Shown here: one piece after another, positions 1-9,509 of the stretch
Numbering within the stretch: position 1 is the stretch's first letter
Layout: each line of letters begins with the position of its first letter
From: Chara braunii
Lineage: Eukaryota; Streptophyta; Charophyceae; Charales; Characeae
Assembly (NCBI GenBank): GCA_003427395.1
Contig: BFEA01000379.1
Location: 652,628 to 676,913, forward strand
Direction of reading: 5' to 3'
Length of the DNA stretch: 24,286 nucleotides
Translations under genes and position numbers: made by a program
Notes under the pieces: generated by a model
What the model saw: the letters and a program-made list of their open reading frames with translations, nothing else
What the model was told of the DNA's origin: nothing
Database searches by the model: none

Positions 1-69
<69 letters not shown>

Positions 70-109
70 AGAGCAAGAGAGCGAGAGAAAAAGGAGGAAG
101 GAGGAGAGC
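1..109. repeat. AG dinucleotide microsatellite with purine-rich tail
   Basis: Perfect (AG)n runs over about the first 64 bases and then decays into an imperfect purine-only tract (AAGAGAGAGC, GGAGGAAGGAGG). The tract touches the window edge, so its true length is unknown. No coding potential. Confidence 0.95.
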
Positions 110-829
110 GCAAGACCGACCAACACGCTGGTACAAGAACCCGAACGCGACAGGATGGGATTTCAAAACATGAATGAAGCACAACCCATCAGCCCGAACC
201 GAATGATGGCGACAACACGCCAACACGTGAAGAGCAAGCCGAGCATCTGGCGAGGGACGCGACATGTTTCGTTCGGCCGCCAGTGTCGAACTCATCAGGG
301 GTCTAAGCGTCACGGATACAAAACCAATGTGGTTGGCCCTATAAGTACTCTCAGAAAGTTCGACCGAAAACCTACCGGGTCTCAATCGTCAACTTCAAGA
401 CTCAATCCCGACAAGACTGGGAAGTACAGCATCATACAAAGCGGTCACTCCCCACGGTAGGCCCACCGCCAGACCCACAACCGTACCTAAAATAGAGCCC
501 CTCAGAATGCTTTCCCCACTGACAAACCTAGGGGGGACCAACAAACAAACTCAGCCTTGCCTAAGACCCCTCGAAACACTTGCCCCCTGCCAATTACGAG
601 GCACATCAGTAACAGAAGGTAACATGTCCCATCCCGTCAAACAATCGACCCAAATGCTGCCAAATTTCCCCAAATTTACTAGAAAAATTCCTCAACACAT
701 TGTCAAAAAACTCATCTCTAAATCCCCGAAGCCTCAACTGGACCTTCAAAGAGAAGAAAAGACACAGCTCCCTGAGAACCATGAGACATGTCTTTTTTTT
801 GTTTGCTTTTTGTAATGAGGTCGTTGTAG
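110..829. other. Non-coding stretch without recognisable features
   Basis: Short open frames of about 100 codons exist here (155-460 and 507-815, plus strand), but their translations have no recognisable domain, are basic and low in hydrophobic order, and overlap open frames on the other strand. I see no repeat, promoter or RNA gene that I can support. Confidence 0.5.
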
Positions 830-882
830 CGCCCTGCCAGCCAGGCAGGGCGGATTCCATGCGAGGCAGCTAACTGCCTCGC
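830..882. repeat. Two adjacent perfect 9-bp hairpins
   Basis: Stem 1 is CGCCCTGCC (830-838) with GGCAGGGCG (844-852) around a 5-base loop. Stem 2 is GCGAGGCAG (861-869) with CTGCCTCGC (874-882) around a 4-base loop. Only 8 bases separate them. Both are GC-rich and perfect and would fold in RNA or single-stranded DNA from either strand. The host element is unknown. Confidence 0.75.
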
Positions 883-1013
883 TTCATTTTCGGTTCCAGA
901 CAATTACTGTAGCATCCTGTATCGGACCGCAATCACAGCATAAGGGATGTTGTTTTTCCTTTTTCTTTTTTCAATTGCTGTTCGTGAATCGACGAGGGCC
1001 CTGACAGAAGGCA

Positions 1014-1045
1014 GCCCGAGTTTGAACTGGATTTCAAACTCGGGC
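1014..1045. repeat. Perfect 13-bp hairpin
   Basis: GCCCGAGTTTGAA (1014-1026) pairs perfectly with TTCAAACTCGGGC (1033-1045) across the loop CTGGAT. It lies 131 bases after the twin hairpins and 35 bases before a solo inverted-repeat arm, so it may belong to the same degraded element. Confidence 0.8.
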
Positions 1046-1080
1046 ATTGACTGAAGTGCCAAAACGGAGTTTCAAATGCA

Positions 1081-1118
1081 TTTACAAACTGTTTTCGTGA
1101 CTGCGCCGTAGTTACCCC
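1081..1118 (+). repeat. Solo arm of the 4173-4355 inverted-repeat family
   Basis: This 38-base segment is the reverse complement of 4173-4210 with about two mismatches, and it is also related to the right arm at 4315-4355. The shared core is ACTGCGCCG. No partner arm is visible within a few hundred bases, so this is either one end of a broken element or one whose other end was lost at the artificial join at 1611-1648. Confidence 0.7.
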
Positions 1119-1610
1119 ATTTTTGAAAGGATTTATGCTATACGTGGTTAGTAGGATGATGACGATGGATGTTGTGTAGCAATGTGTAATATAGCTGGCA
1201 GCCTGGCACTTCTTCATTGAATATTTTTCTTTAGATCTGTACTGCACTTTGCTATTACTTGTAGACGAATTTCGTACATGGACTTTGTCATTTGATGACT
1301 TCGTCGTAGGTCAGGCCAGTACTAGACAGGGCACTCGGTCATTGATGTTATGATCTCGACGACAGGTTAGCAGCAGCACACAGCTACTTTGTATTTTTGT
1401 CCTCAGTGTCTTCACTGACGCCCACCTATTATGAGGATTTTTTCATAGGCAGATCATAGTGATGACGACGTGCTCCATCACATTTTTATCATATTTTGTG
1501 GGAAACTTGTGTGAGTTCATGGTGTGCAGGGTCATTTTGTTGTGGACACTTGTTGTGCGACTTCACGTTTTATGAGTATACTTGATAGCAATTTTTGCCT
1601 CCTCCATTCC
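1119..1610. other. Non-coding stretch without recognisable features
   Basis: No credible open frame, repeat or RNA gene seen. The sequence ends at the adapter. Confidence 0.5.
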
Positions 1611-1648
1611 CTGTCTCTTATACACATCTAGATGTGTATAAGAGACAG
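1611..1648. other. Nextera mate-pair junction adapter (assembly artefact)
   Basis: CTGTCTCTTATACACATCT (1611-1629) is the 19-base Tn5 mosaic end used in Nextera libraries, followed directly by its exact reverse complement (1630-1648). Head-to-head mosaic ends are the circularisation junction of Nextera mate-pair libraries. They are not a natural Tn5 insertion, because no transposon body lies between them. The minus-strand translation gives the familiar adapter peptide VSYTHLDVYKRQ. Sequence left and right of this point may be kilobases apart in the genome. Confidence 0.97.
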
Positions 1649-2080
1649 ACTGGAGACTGCGACCCTTGCGCCCTGAGGCTCCGCCATTGTCATCGACGTC
1701 GTCCGAAACCAAGCACTGTCCTGCAGAGGCGAGGAGCATAGGTGGTCTTCTAGTCCGAAAACCCAGTATGAAATCGGGCATGGCATATTAAGCAGCCTTT
1801 GCCATCCTGCCGGCGACGGCCATGACTGCCACAGCAAGCTTTTGACGACCTGTCCTGTGAAGACGCGGCTATCTGAACAGCGGGATACCAATACCGCGTC
1901 AGACCCCTATATGCACAAAAATGAAGGGGCAAATGTGTGTGATACTGTGTGCTTGCTGTTCTCCGTGCCTGTGTGAGTGCTTGTCGACTTGAGTTTGTGT
2001 GTGACCCACACCAGTACTTGCTTGCTTGAAAGGCCCCGTAGGGCCGGTACTTACCTGTGGCCATGACATTGAGGGTTGCA
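1649..2080. other. Non-coding stretch, right of the adapter
   Basis: Overlapping short frames exist on the minus strand (1750-2121, 1899-2093) but no domain is recognisable. ACTTACCTG at 2049-2057 reads CAGGTAAGT on the minus strand, a consensus 5' splice site, but no acceptor or convincing exon could be paired with it. Confidence 0.4.
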
Positions 2081-2151
2081 GCGGGGAAAACACTCAAGTA
2101 GCGAGAATAGGCCCGCAACACTTAGAACACCGGGGAAAAACACTCAAGTAG
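2081..2151. repeat. Short direct repeat, period 50
   Basis: CGGGGAAAACACTCAAGTAG occurs at 2082-2101 and again, with one extra A, at 2131-2151. The 30 bases between the copies are unrelated to the repeat. Too short to assign. Confidence 0.7.
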
Positions 2152-2870
2152 TAGGCAGGCCAGTACCACTCAAAGTAGCGGTAGATGTGTCAGGGACTGG
2201 AGGACGAGCAGACAAAGACAAAAAAGTTGGCATTTTTAGAGGCCTGGTAGTTCTAGGCTAGGTCTGGGTGGGTACCAGTCCAAGTAGTCTGAGTCTAGGG
2301 CCTGTACGGGCGATATCAGAGTCTGCAATGATGTATCCCTCCGAAAGGGACGAGGTACCAGTTGCCTGGAGGCCGCGCAGCCTGGAAGTCACCGCCCAAG
2401 AGGCAAGTTGGCCGCTATATCTCCAGGAGGAGCGAAGTGCTCCTCCTCATTTGCTGCGTGGCACTGCAAGTTTGGCGACACACTGCAGGAGCGCTGGCTG
2501 GAGCAGCGCTGGTTGGAGCAGCGCACCTCTCCACCTTGGCTATGGGGGAGGAGCTCGGGTAGGAGGAGGAGGAAGAAGGGACTAAGGGAGGGGAGCGCCA
2601 GGGGTACTTACCTGGCTATGGCGGACGCCATCTTCATCACCTTGGTGGGCGCTGCATCTGGAAGGCCCCTGTTGGGGTAGAGCTACACCATAAGCCTCAA
2701 GGCAGAGTCAGGCATGGCGGCCTGAGTGCAAGCAGCCATAGCTGCTTTGTGTTGTCTTTTGCACGTCAGGGCAAGGCCCTAGTAGTCCGCCATAGCTTCG
2801 GCCTGGAGGAAGAAGGAAGAGGGAGGGGGCCATGGCTATGGTGGACCTCAAGTTGTGCTGGCAGTAGAAG
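2152..2870. other. GC-rich non-coding region with recurring GCTATGGC motif
   Basis: No convincing gene. The motif GCTATGGC or its complement GCCATAGC recurs near 2615, 2735, 2790 and 2834, and the same motif is found three times in the retrotransposon LTR (5706-5862). A minus-strand consensus 5' splice site (CAGGTAAGT) lies at 2606-2614. The region may be a decayed relative of an LTR, but I see no longer alignment. Confidence 0.35.
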
Positions 2871-3793
2871 AAACACTAAATTCGTGAAAACCTAACAAAA
2901 CCACAAAACCTAACATTTTTTATAGAATGAAAAAGTGAAAGTCAAACTTTTATTTTTGACACATAAAAGAGAGCGTTTTTAAATGTTTCCCGATAAAGGA
3001 GGCAAAAAAATTGGCAAAAAGTCTAGTGATTCTCAAAATGTGCAAGAAAATATTTTCCAATAAACATGTTATAAGACTATAAGTCGTTTTCAGTAGATTG
3101 AAAAAAGGCATAGCTCAAACAAGACAATCTCTAAGGACTGCAAGACGAACTCGAAAGACGTTAAAAAAAACAGTTTCAATGAATACTCATTTATAGAACT
3201 ATAAGTCGTTTTCAGCAGTTTGGTAAAAACCAAGTTCTGCGAAAAGTAGTTTTCAGAACTATAAATTAATATAATCCATTTTTAAGTTTACTGTAAAATC
3301 TTTGTCAAAAAATATATGTTATGTAAAAGAAGAACTCAAACAATTTTTGCCTCGGGGACATCTTCAAATTCTTAGCCAACCACGATTTAAAATTAAAAAA
3401 TAGAAAAATATTTCAATAAAAAATACTAAAAAACAATATATTTGTCCATGTATGAGGGAACATATCCAAGAGAATGTATTCGTGAATAGGAGAATATATG
3501 TGCGTGTTTGGAAAACCCCCGAGTAGTTTCATCGTGCTTCATACCTTATAAAACTATAAATTTATTTTTTTTAATTATAAAAAATTAGGATATTTCGGTT
3601 CTTGAACAAACGGTGTTTTGCAAGGTAGTGATTTTTTTGTAAAAAGACTTGCTTCTCTCCTCACCACTTCCAATGGTTTTGAAAAAGTATTTTTCTATTC
3701 ATTTTTTGCGGTTAGTTTACTTCACATACAATGTTGTTCATGTAAGAGGCCTGAAAAATGTACTATCAGAATCTTTAAAAAATTTCGTGCAAA
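2871..3793. other. AT-rich non-coding region with an internal repeated motif
   Basis: Strongly AT-rich with many A and T runs. ACTATAAGTCGTTTTCAG occurs at 3076-3093 and again at 3199-3216, with shortened relatives (AACTATAAA) near 3256 and 3551. No gene or domain. Confidence 0.6.
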
Positions 3794-4071
3794 CCTAGGC
3801 TACCAGAGTGGCCCGGGGTCACTTGCCCGGCCGGGCCAAAAAAAATAAAAATAAAATAATATTTTTAAATTTTATTTTTTATTTTAAATTTGATGAAGAA
3901 TTTCGATGTGACCTTGAGGCAAAAGTTGTTCAGTTTATTTTTCTGCATAACATAGTTTTGTTTCGGATTTTTTGGAGTTTTTTTGTTTTTTGTTTTTTTT
4001 TGCTGGGACCTTCCTTGGTCCTTGCACGGGCTGGCCACCCGGGACCCGGGCGGCCCGGCTGGTAGCCTAGG
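3794..4071. mobile_element. MITE-like element with GC-rich inverted ends
   Basis: The element starts CCTAGGCTACCAG (3794-3806) and ends with the exact inverse CTGGTAGCCTAGG (4059-4071). The subterminal parts are rich in CCCGGG/GGCCGG and partly complementary. The interior is AT-rich and non-coding. A second, truncated copy in reverse orientation lies at 15146-15274 and matches the left ~135 bases, which shows this is a dispersed family rather than a chance foldback. No clear target duplication was seen, and the superfamily is unknown. Confidence 0.7.
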
Positions 4072-4172
4072 TGCTAACCTAACAATTTTTTTTTATAGGT
4101 TCTCATGAATTCTATATTTAGAGGGATTCGCACATTGATTATGGTTTTACCATTCATCATTATTATTATTTA

Positions 4173-4355
4173 GGGGTAACTTCGGCGCAGTCACGAAAAC
4201 AGTTTGTAATTGCACTTCAGGCAGTCCCGCGAATAGAACACACCCCCACGCGACCCCACCGGACCCGAAACGTAGGTCATATACATTCACCATTACCGGC
4301 CCTTTTGCCTCAATCAAGTGCAATTACAAACTCAAACACTGACTGCGCCGTAGTT
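4173..4355. mobile_element. Small inverted-repeat (MITE-like) element
   Basis: The left arm (4173-4217, beginning GGGGTAACTTCGGCGCAG) and right arm (4315-4355, ending CTGCGCCGTAGTT) are inverted copies agreeing at roughly three quarters of about 43 positions. They enclose ~100 bases of non-coding DNA. Flanks are TATTATTTA-like on both sides. A near-identical left-type arm occurs at 1081-1118, so the sequence is repeated in the genome. No transposase. Confidence 0.65.
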
Positions 4356-4462
4356 TTCTCTATTATTTTATTTATTGTTCGAAAAATCAGCGGAGGGGAA
4401 AAGGAGGAGGAGCTGGTTGGCGAGAAGAAGGGGAATTATAATTGGTCGTTGCTGGTGTATTA

Positions 4463-4738
4463 TTTTTTTTTTTCTTCTTCTTTCTTTCTTTTTCTTTCTT
4501 CTTCTTCTTTCTTCTTCTTCTTCTTCTTCTTTTTCTTCTTCTTCTTCTTCTCTTTCTTCTTCTTCTTCTTCTTCTTTCTTTCTTCCTCTTCTTTCTTTCT
4601 TCTTCTTCTTCTTCTTCTTCTTCTTCTTCTTCTTCTTCTTCTTCTTCTTCTTCTTCTTCTTCTTTCTTTCCTTCTTCTTCCTCTTCTTTTTCTTCTTCAT
4701 CGTGTTCTTCTTCTTCTTCTTTCCCTCTCTCTTCTCTC
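4463..4738. repeat. CTT/TTC trinucleotide microsatellite
   Basis: About 275 bases of nearly pure CTT repeats with interspersed T and CC interruptions. It opens all frames on both strands (poly-Phe/Leu/Ser or poly-Lys/Glu/Arg), none of which is a real protein. Confidence 0.97.
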
Positions 4739-5133
4739 AAGTTCATTCATTTCTTTTGCTTTTGGGGGCATTGTGCTTTCTCGTGAATTTGTACTTCGAA
4801 ATTGATTGATTATCAACTCCAATCTTGACAAATGTCAACAGTCCATAACATCCATGTCATACACAGTTGACAAGAAACCAATCGTAAGTGATATTATTCG
4901 AAATTGACCAGGATCATAACATGAACGCTATTTGGTTGTGGGTGTGTTTTACAGCAAGGGTTAAATTAAATGTGGACGAGCGATAGAATGTACAAAAGGA
5001 TGTGCCTTTGCGCCGTTCGGTTTTAGAATTGTTGGCGTGTTTAACACTTTATTTTGCACTTTTTCAAGGGCTGCCCAGCCCGGTTTCTGGCTCTGTAACG
5101 GTAGTCTAAGAACGATCGAACGATAGAATGATA
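4739..5133. other. Non-coding flank of the retrotransposon
   Basis: AT-rich sequence without recognisable genes. Ends in a run of CGATAGAATGATAGAA-like repeats that supplies the insertion site of the LTR element. Confidence 0.5.
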
Positions 5134-5137
5134 GAAC
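5134..5137. repeat. Target site duplication GAAC, 3' LTR side
   Basis: GAAC directly precedes the LTR terminus at 5138 and is repeated directly after the other LTR at 14355-14358. The LTR ends are then canonical TG...CA. A 5-base version (AGAAC) is possible if the outer LTR ends one base earlier. Confidence 0.75.
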
Positions 5138-6356
5138 TGTTATGAACTTGGTTGTTTGACAATTTGATTGTCACTCACACACAGAAGAACTCACACACGC
5201 CCATACATGCACGAGTCAAAGGGGAGGAACAGACAGAGTCCACCTGCACACAGACCAGAGATAAGCAGCGGAATAACCATCATGCACAGATGGGGAGAAT
5301 ACACACCATGCACGAGTCAAAGGGAAGGAACAGACAGAGTCCACCTGCACACAGACCAGAGATAAGCAGCGGAATAACCATCATGCACAGATGGGGAGAA
5401 TACACACAGTGTTCTCTCTCTCTGATGAACTCCCAACAACCAATCACAGGATGACACTGCGAAGATCACAATCGGAAAGTAACCCAGATGATGAGCCAAC
5501 TCAACACAGTTAACCTCAATTATCGTTACAGAGTTCAACCCATTGTCTCGCCACTCAAGAACCACACACTCCACTCACTACCACACTCTCAGAGTCTAGC
5601 GCTGCACAGAAACAGCCTCCCAAAGGCCAGCGCCATACACCCAGATGCAGATCATGAACAACGAAGTAGTCTCCAGTGTCGATGAGTCACTCTGACGATG
5701 AAGAAGGCAGCTATGGCTGCCTAGCTGCTACCGCAGAAGCAGTACCCACATATACTCTGTGAAGACCCTCCGAACAAGCCTGCCAACGCAGATATCCCCC
5801 AGGGAATAGATGCTTTGAGGACAGTCCCAGCTATGGCTGTCTCAGATGGCGGCTATGGCTGCTTCACTCGCAGCTGATGTCTCCGGTTCCACTGCAGACA
5901 TTCAGCGCTGCTAAACTTCGTTGGCCACCAACNCTGTANGCGAAAAATGAAAAGCCAAAAGTCCCTACTCGATTCCCCTACAGGACTTATAGACTTCCTC
6001 GACTAGCCTAGACCTAGACCGGACTGACTGGACCTACCGGTACCGTTGCTGTTTCAGCCTCTCGGCCTTTACTGTACCCGACTATAGGCTATAGGACCGT
6101 ATAGCAGTATAGGCCACTTAGGGCCTGTCTGTCCTAGGGGTAGCCCGGGCCTGCTATAGGCAGTTAGGGTAGTTGTAGGAACTCGGTTAGTACCAGGTCT
6201 GTATTTTCCGAAAATTACAGATCTGTCCCTCACGAATTTTCACACAGGCGGATCTCTCGGTTAGCCCTCAGCCAAACAAAATTGCAGAACTAACCCTACC
6301 AGTTAGTGTACAGCCTCGCACACAATCTCGGCAGCAGAAATCAGCAAGTCGTTGCG
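5138..6356 (-). repeat. 3' LTR (1219 bp)
   Basis: Matches 13167-14354 almost perfectly. It begins TGTTATGAAC on the plus strand; the coding-strand LTR therefore ends ...CATAACA. Compared with the other LTR it has a 101-bp tandem duplication (5206-5407), single Ns at 5933 and 5939 (A and T in the other LTR), and CG instead of TG as its coding-strand start. Three GCTATGGCTG motifs sit at 5706-5862. An 85-codon open frame shared by both LTRs is not a gene. Confidence 0.95.
5206..5407. repeat. 101-bp tandem duplication inside the 3' LTR
   Basis: Unit 1 (5206-5306) and unit 2 (5307-5407) are identical except for a G/A difference (GGGGAGG versus GGGAAGG). The other LTR has only one unit, and it carries the unit-2 version. 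The LTRs are otherwise nearly identical, so the duplication arose after, or during, the last insertion, or is an assembly effect. Confidence 0.9.
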
Positions 6357-6358
6357 GG

Positions 6359-6370
6359 CTTACCCTCCCC
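6359..6370 (-). promoter_or_regulatory. Polypurine tract for plus-strand DNA priming
   Basis: On the coding strand GGGGAGGGTAAG ends two bases before the 3' LTR start. A purine-rich tract directly upstream of the 3' LTR is where RNase H leaves the primer for second-strand synthesis. It falls in the 33 bases between the pol stop and the LTR. Position-based call. Confidence 0.7.
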
Positions 6371-6389
6371 GGGAGCGAGGACCTCCGAG

Positions 6390-7265
6390 CTAGGGGTGCA
6401 GACGAGGCGAACGGAGAAAGTCAGCCTTCCGAGCCGCCTCATATCGCAGTACAACAGACTTTGCTGTCTTGATCAGGTCTCTTCTGTAGAACCATCGGTT
6501 CTCAGAAGGGGGCTGGAAAGCGAACCTGACAAGATATTGCCGGTCGGGGCCAGTGCCCCACTTATCCTCAATGGCCACCACATCATATCCCTTGCCAGGG
6601 ATTGGTGGGCCCCATTGAGGGGGCCGGTCAGGGAATGTATCAGCTAGCGTAAAAGGCAACAGCTTAGATGCATGAAAGACCGGATAGGTTCGTAGATGCA
6701 GCGGAACATCGATGACGTACGACGAACTGAAGGGATCGGCGCCCACTGTATCTAGAACCTGCCACGGACCCAGGTAGCGCGGCAACAGCTTGGGAGAAAT
6801 ATCCTCCTCCCTCGACAACTTAGAACTGGCCACCCAGATATAGTCACCAGTGCGGATGGGGGAAGGCCGCCTGTGGCGGTTTGCTTGTTCAATCATGGCC
6901 TTTTGNGCCTTGAACAAGTTCGCCCGGGCTCTTTCCACATCCAAACGATAGCGTCTGGCGAACTCTGCCGTGCCTGGGGTAAGGTCAGGCTTAGCCTTGT
7001 CGATGATATCATCGAGAGACTGTCGTGGCTCACGTCCCCAATGTAATCGGTAGGGACTGAACCCTGTCGAGGAGTGGACAGACATGTTATACAAGAGTTG
7101 TGCCCTCGCCAAGTGGAGATCCCAGTCCTGTTGATCTGGAGAGATCACAGGACGTAGCAACTGGAACAGGACTTGGTTCATCACTTCAGCCAATCCATTG
7201 GCTTTAGGATGACGACCAGAAGTCATGTCCAGGCGTGAGTGCAGATAGTCCTTGCAGTAAGACTG
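6390..7265 (-). pseudogene. pol: Integrase C-terminal part with GPY/F and chromodomain-like tail
   Basis: Last third of the pol frame, in the same frame as the upstream RT/integrase but cut off from it by a TGA at 7266-7268. The first in-frame ATG is at 7226. It contains the third catalytic residue of the integrase core, Glu in GLAEVMNQVL, within the region that usually reads HPxTxGQxERxNQ. The next hundred residues match the usual helix region (LLYNMSVHSSTGFSPY). A GPY/F module follows (KLLPRYLGPWQVLDTVG, then YPVFHASKLLPF). The tail (YDVVAIEDKW, QYLVRFAF, ENRWFYRRDLI) has the hydrophobic/aromatic layout of a chromodomain, which in chromoviruses steers integration to marked chromatin. There is an N at 6905. 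The frame ends 33 bases before the 3' LTR. Function is by homology only; separated from its catalytic half it cannot work. Confidence 0.9.
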
Positions 7266-9509
7266 TCACTCATCGCTGCAAAATCTGGGGTCTCGATCAT
7301 TAACAATAGAGGTGGGCGGTCCATGGTGCGTGACCCACCTCTCAGAAAAGGCTTCTCTCACAGCCAGTACCCTGTCTACCTCTGGCAAGGGGATGAACTC
7401 AGCGTATTTGGAAAACCTGTCCACGCAGACCATGACCTGACGCATGCCACGAGGGGTGGTCTTGCCTAAGTCTGTAAAATTGATGGATACAGACTGTGCA
7501 GGGCCATCAGGTATGGGCAAAGGTTTGAGCAATCCCAAAGGAGGCTTACACTGAAACTTGTTCCTTTGGCAGAGCTCACAGGTATCCACATAGCGCAGCA
7601 TATCACTCCGCATCTCCTTCCAGAAGAAGCGTTGCGACAGGGCTGCATACGACTTCAGGAACCCAAAGTGTCCCCGAGCATCGTGGCACTCTGACATCAG
7701 TAGTGTCCGTAGTTGCTGATCCTCAGGGATGCACAAGCGCTCCTTTCCTTTGTTGTAAGTATACAGCAGATCTGAACTCAGGGCATAGCCTGGTTCAAAG
7801 TTGGGATCTGCTTGCAGATTCCTGACGATGGGTCCATAAGTCGGATCCTGAGGCAGTGAACGAGTAATGGTCTGACGGACCTCCTCTCCAAAGGAGTGAG
7901 TAGAGGAGATCAGCGCAAAAGAGTCAGGCCTACGAGAGAGGGCGTCAGCTACTTTGTTGTAGCAGCCCTTCTTGTGTTTCAGTTCAAAGTCAAACAGATC
8001 AATGAACTGAATGTAACGTGCCAACTTATCATTTAACTCTCCCTGGGACTTCAACCACTGCAAAGTGGAATGATCAGAAAAGATCTTGAAGTGCCTGCCC
8101 AGGAGAAAGTATTTCCAGTGTTTCAGGGCACTGACAAGAGCATAAAGCTCTTTCTCGTAGGTAGAGTCCTGAAGCATCTGAGTCTTGATCTTCTTACTCA
8201 TGAACTCCACAGGTCTCAGACCATTCCCATCATCCTGCTGAAGGACTGCCCCAATGCCGTACTGGCTAGCATCAGTAGTCAGCACAAAAGGCATGGTGGG
8301 GTCCGACAACTTCAGAACAGGTGCACGAGTCAAGGCCTGCTTGAGTCCTGCAAAGGTCATCTGACAGTGAAGAGACCAAAGAAAGGGAGTGTCTTTCTTT
8401 ATGAGGTTAGTCAGGGGTGCAGCCACAGCAGAAAAGTTCCTGACGAGATTTCTGTAGTATGAGGCTAGACCCAAGAAAGACCGGACATCTCTCACTGTCT
8501 GGGGCTGTGGCCAATCCTGAATAGCAGCGATCTTAGCTGCTTCAGGGGCCAGTCCATCGCCAGAGATTACATGACCCAGGTCGATAACAGAGGGAACTCC
8601 AAAGGAGGACTTCTCCTTGTTGATCTTGTACTGGTTATCACGTAACGACTGAAGAACCAGAGCCAGGTGCTCCGCATGTTCCCTAGTAGTTTTGTTGAAT
8701 ACCACGATATCATTCAGGTAGACAACCATAAACTTATCCAGGTACGGCCTGAATATGCGGTGCATCTCAGTCTGGAATGTGCCAGGTGCATTGCAAAGTC
8801 CAAATCGTATCACCAGGTACTCATAAGTACCATACCTAGTTTTGAAGCCCATCTTGTGGACGTCCTCCTCTGCCATCTCAATCTGGTGATATCCAGATTT
8901 GAGGTCGACTTTGCTGAAAATGGTGCAGCCCTGGACTATATCCAGAAGGCCATCGATCCTAGGAAGTGGCTCTGTGCTCTTCCTAGTGATCTTGTTGAGA
9001 CCCCTGTAGTCTATGCACATTCTGAACTCACCACTCCCCTTTGGAACAAAGAGGACTGGAGCACCAAACTCAGAAGTGCTGGGCTTGATCCAGCCCTTGC
9101 TGGTCAGGGTCTCAAGCTGTCGCCTGAGCTCCTCAAGCTCAGCAGGTGACATCCTGTAGATGCGGCCCTTGGGAGGGACTGCTCCAGGCAGCAGCTCAAT
9201 GCAATGCTTGGTTGGCCGGTTGGGTAACCCAAAGGGCTCCTGCATCAGATCAGCGTACTGGTCTATAACCTGCTGTATCTCAGGAGGACAAGGAGTAGTG
9301 GGAGTGTCTGTCTGCTTGACCAGCGCTATAAACAGACGCTCATGGTCATACTGGCGAGAGAGAGCATAAAACTCTCTCGCTCTCAAGCAGAAGCAGGATG
9401 TCTTAGGGTGATGATCAGTTGCAATCATACAAGGCTGATACACCCCCTTGCTGTTTGGCAGCTCAACCTTAGGGATCTGCCAGTCGATCCTTGGGTTGAC
9501 TGCTCTCAG
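7266..9509 (-). pseudogene. pol: Reverse transcriptase, RNase H and integrase N-terminal half
   Basis: Open frame of 725 codons from the ATG at 9443; the same frame runs open up to the TGA at 9510-9512, so the ATG is not the real start. RT: SKVDLKSGYHQI with the first catalytic Asp near residue 180, then FGLCNAPGTFQ, then YLNDIVVF. The usual YxDD is YLND: the codon at 8712-8714 is AAT (Asn) where a metal-binding Asp is expected, so RT should be inactive. RNase H: TTDASQYGIGAVL, STYEKELYAL and FSDHSTLQWL keep the Asp-Glu-Asp set. Integrase: zinc finger H-x4-H (CHDARGHFG) and CELC, then the core. The first core Asp is also Asn (SINFTDL, codon 7479-7481), while the second (VNDRDPRF) is present. 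The frame stops at TGA 7266-7268, inside the core, at a position that is usually Trp. Confidence 0.96.

Noticed and set aside
155-460. Possible small protein gene
   Set aside because: 101 codons, no recognisable domain or context, and composition like translated random sequence.
1611-1648. Natural Tn5/IS50 insertion
   Set aside because: Only two 19-base mosaic ends in contact, no transposon body and no 9-bp target duplication.
1563-1781. Minus-strand frame containing VSYTHLDVYKRQ
   Set aside because: This peptide is the translated Nextera adapter, so the frame is an artefact.
4305-4809. Several overlapping 110-166-codon frames rich in Phe/Leu/Ser or Lys/Glu/Arg
   Set aside because: They are translations of the CTT microsatellite on both strands.
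5317-5574. 85-codon frame identical at 13245-13502
   Set aside because: It lies in both LTR copies, has no domain and is duplicated only because the LTRs are.
5741-5760. TATA-like AGTATATGTG in the LTR on the coding strand
   Set aside because: Single short match about 600 bases into the LTR with no supporting transcript start or poly(A) signal.
8667-9149. 160-codon plus-strand frame, with others on the plus strand across 6306-11684
   Set aside because: Antisense shadows of gag and pol, whose minus-strand frames carry clear domain motifs.
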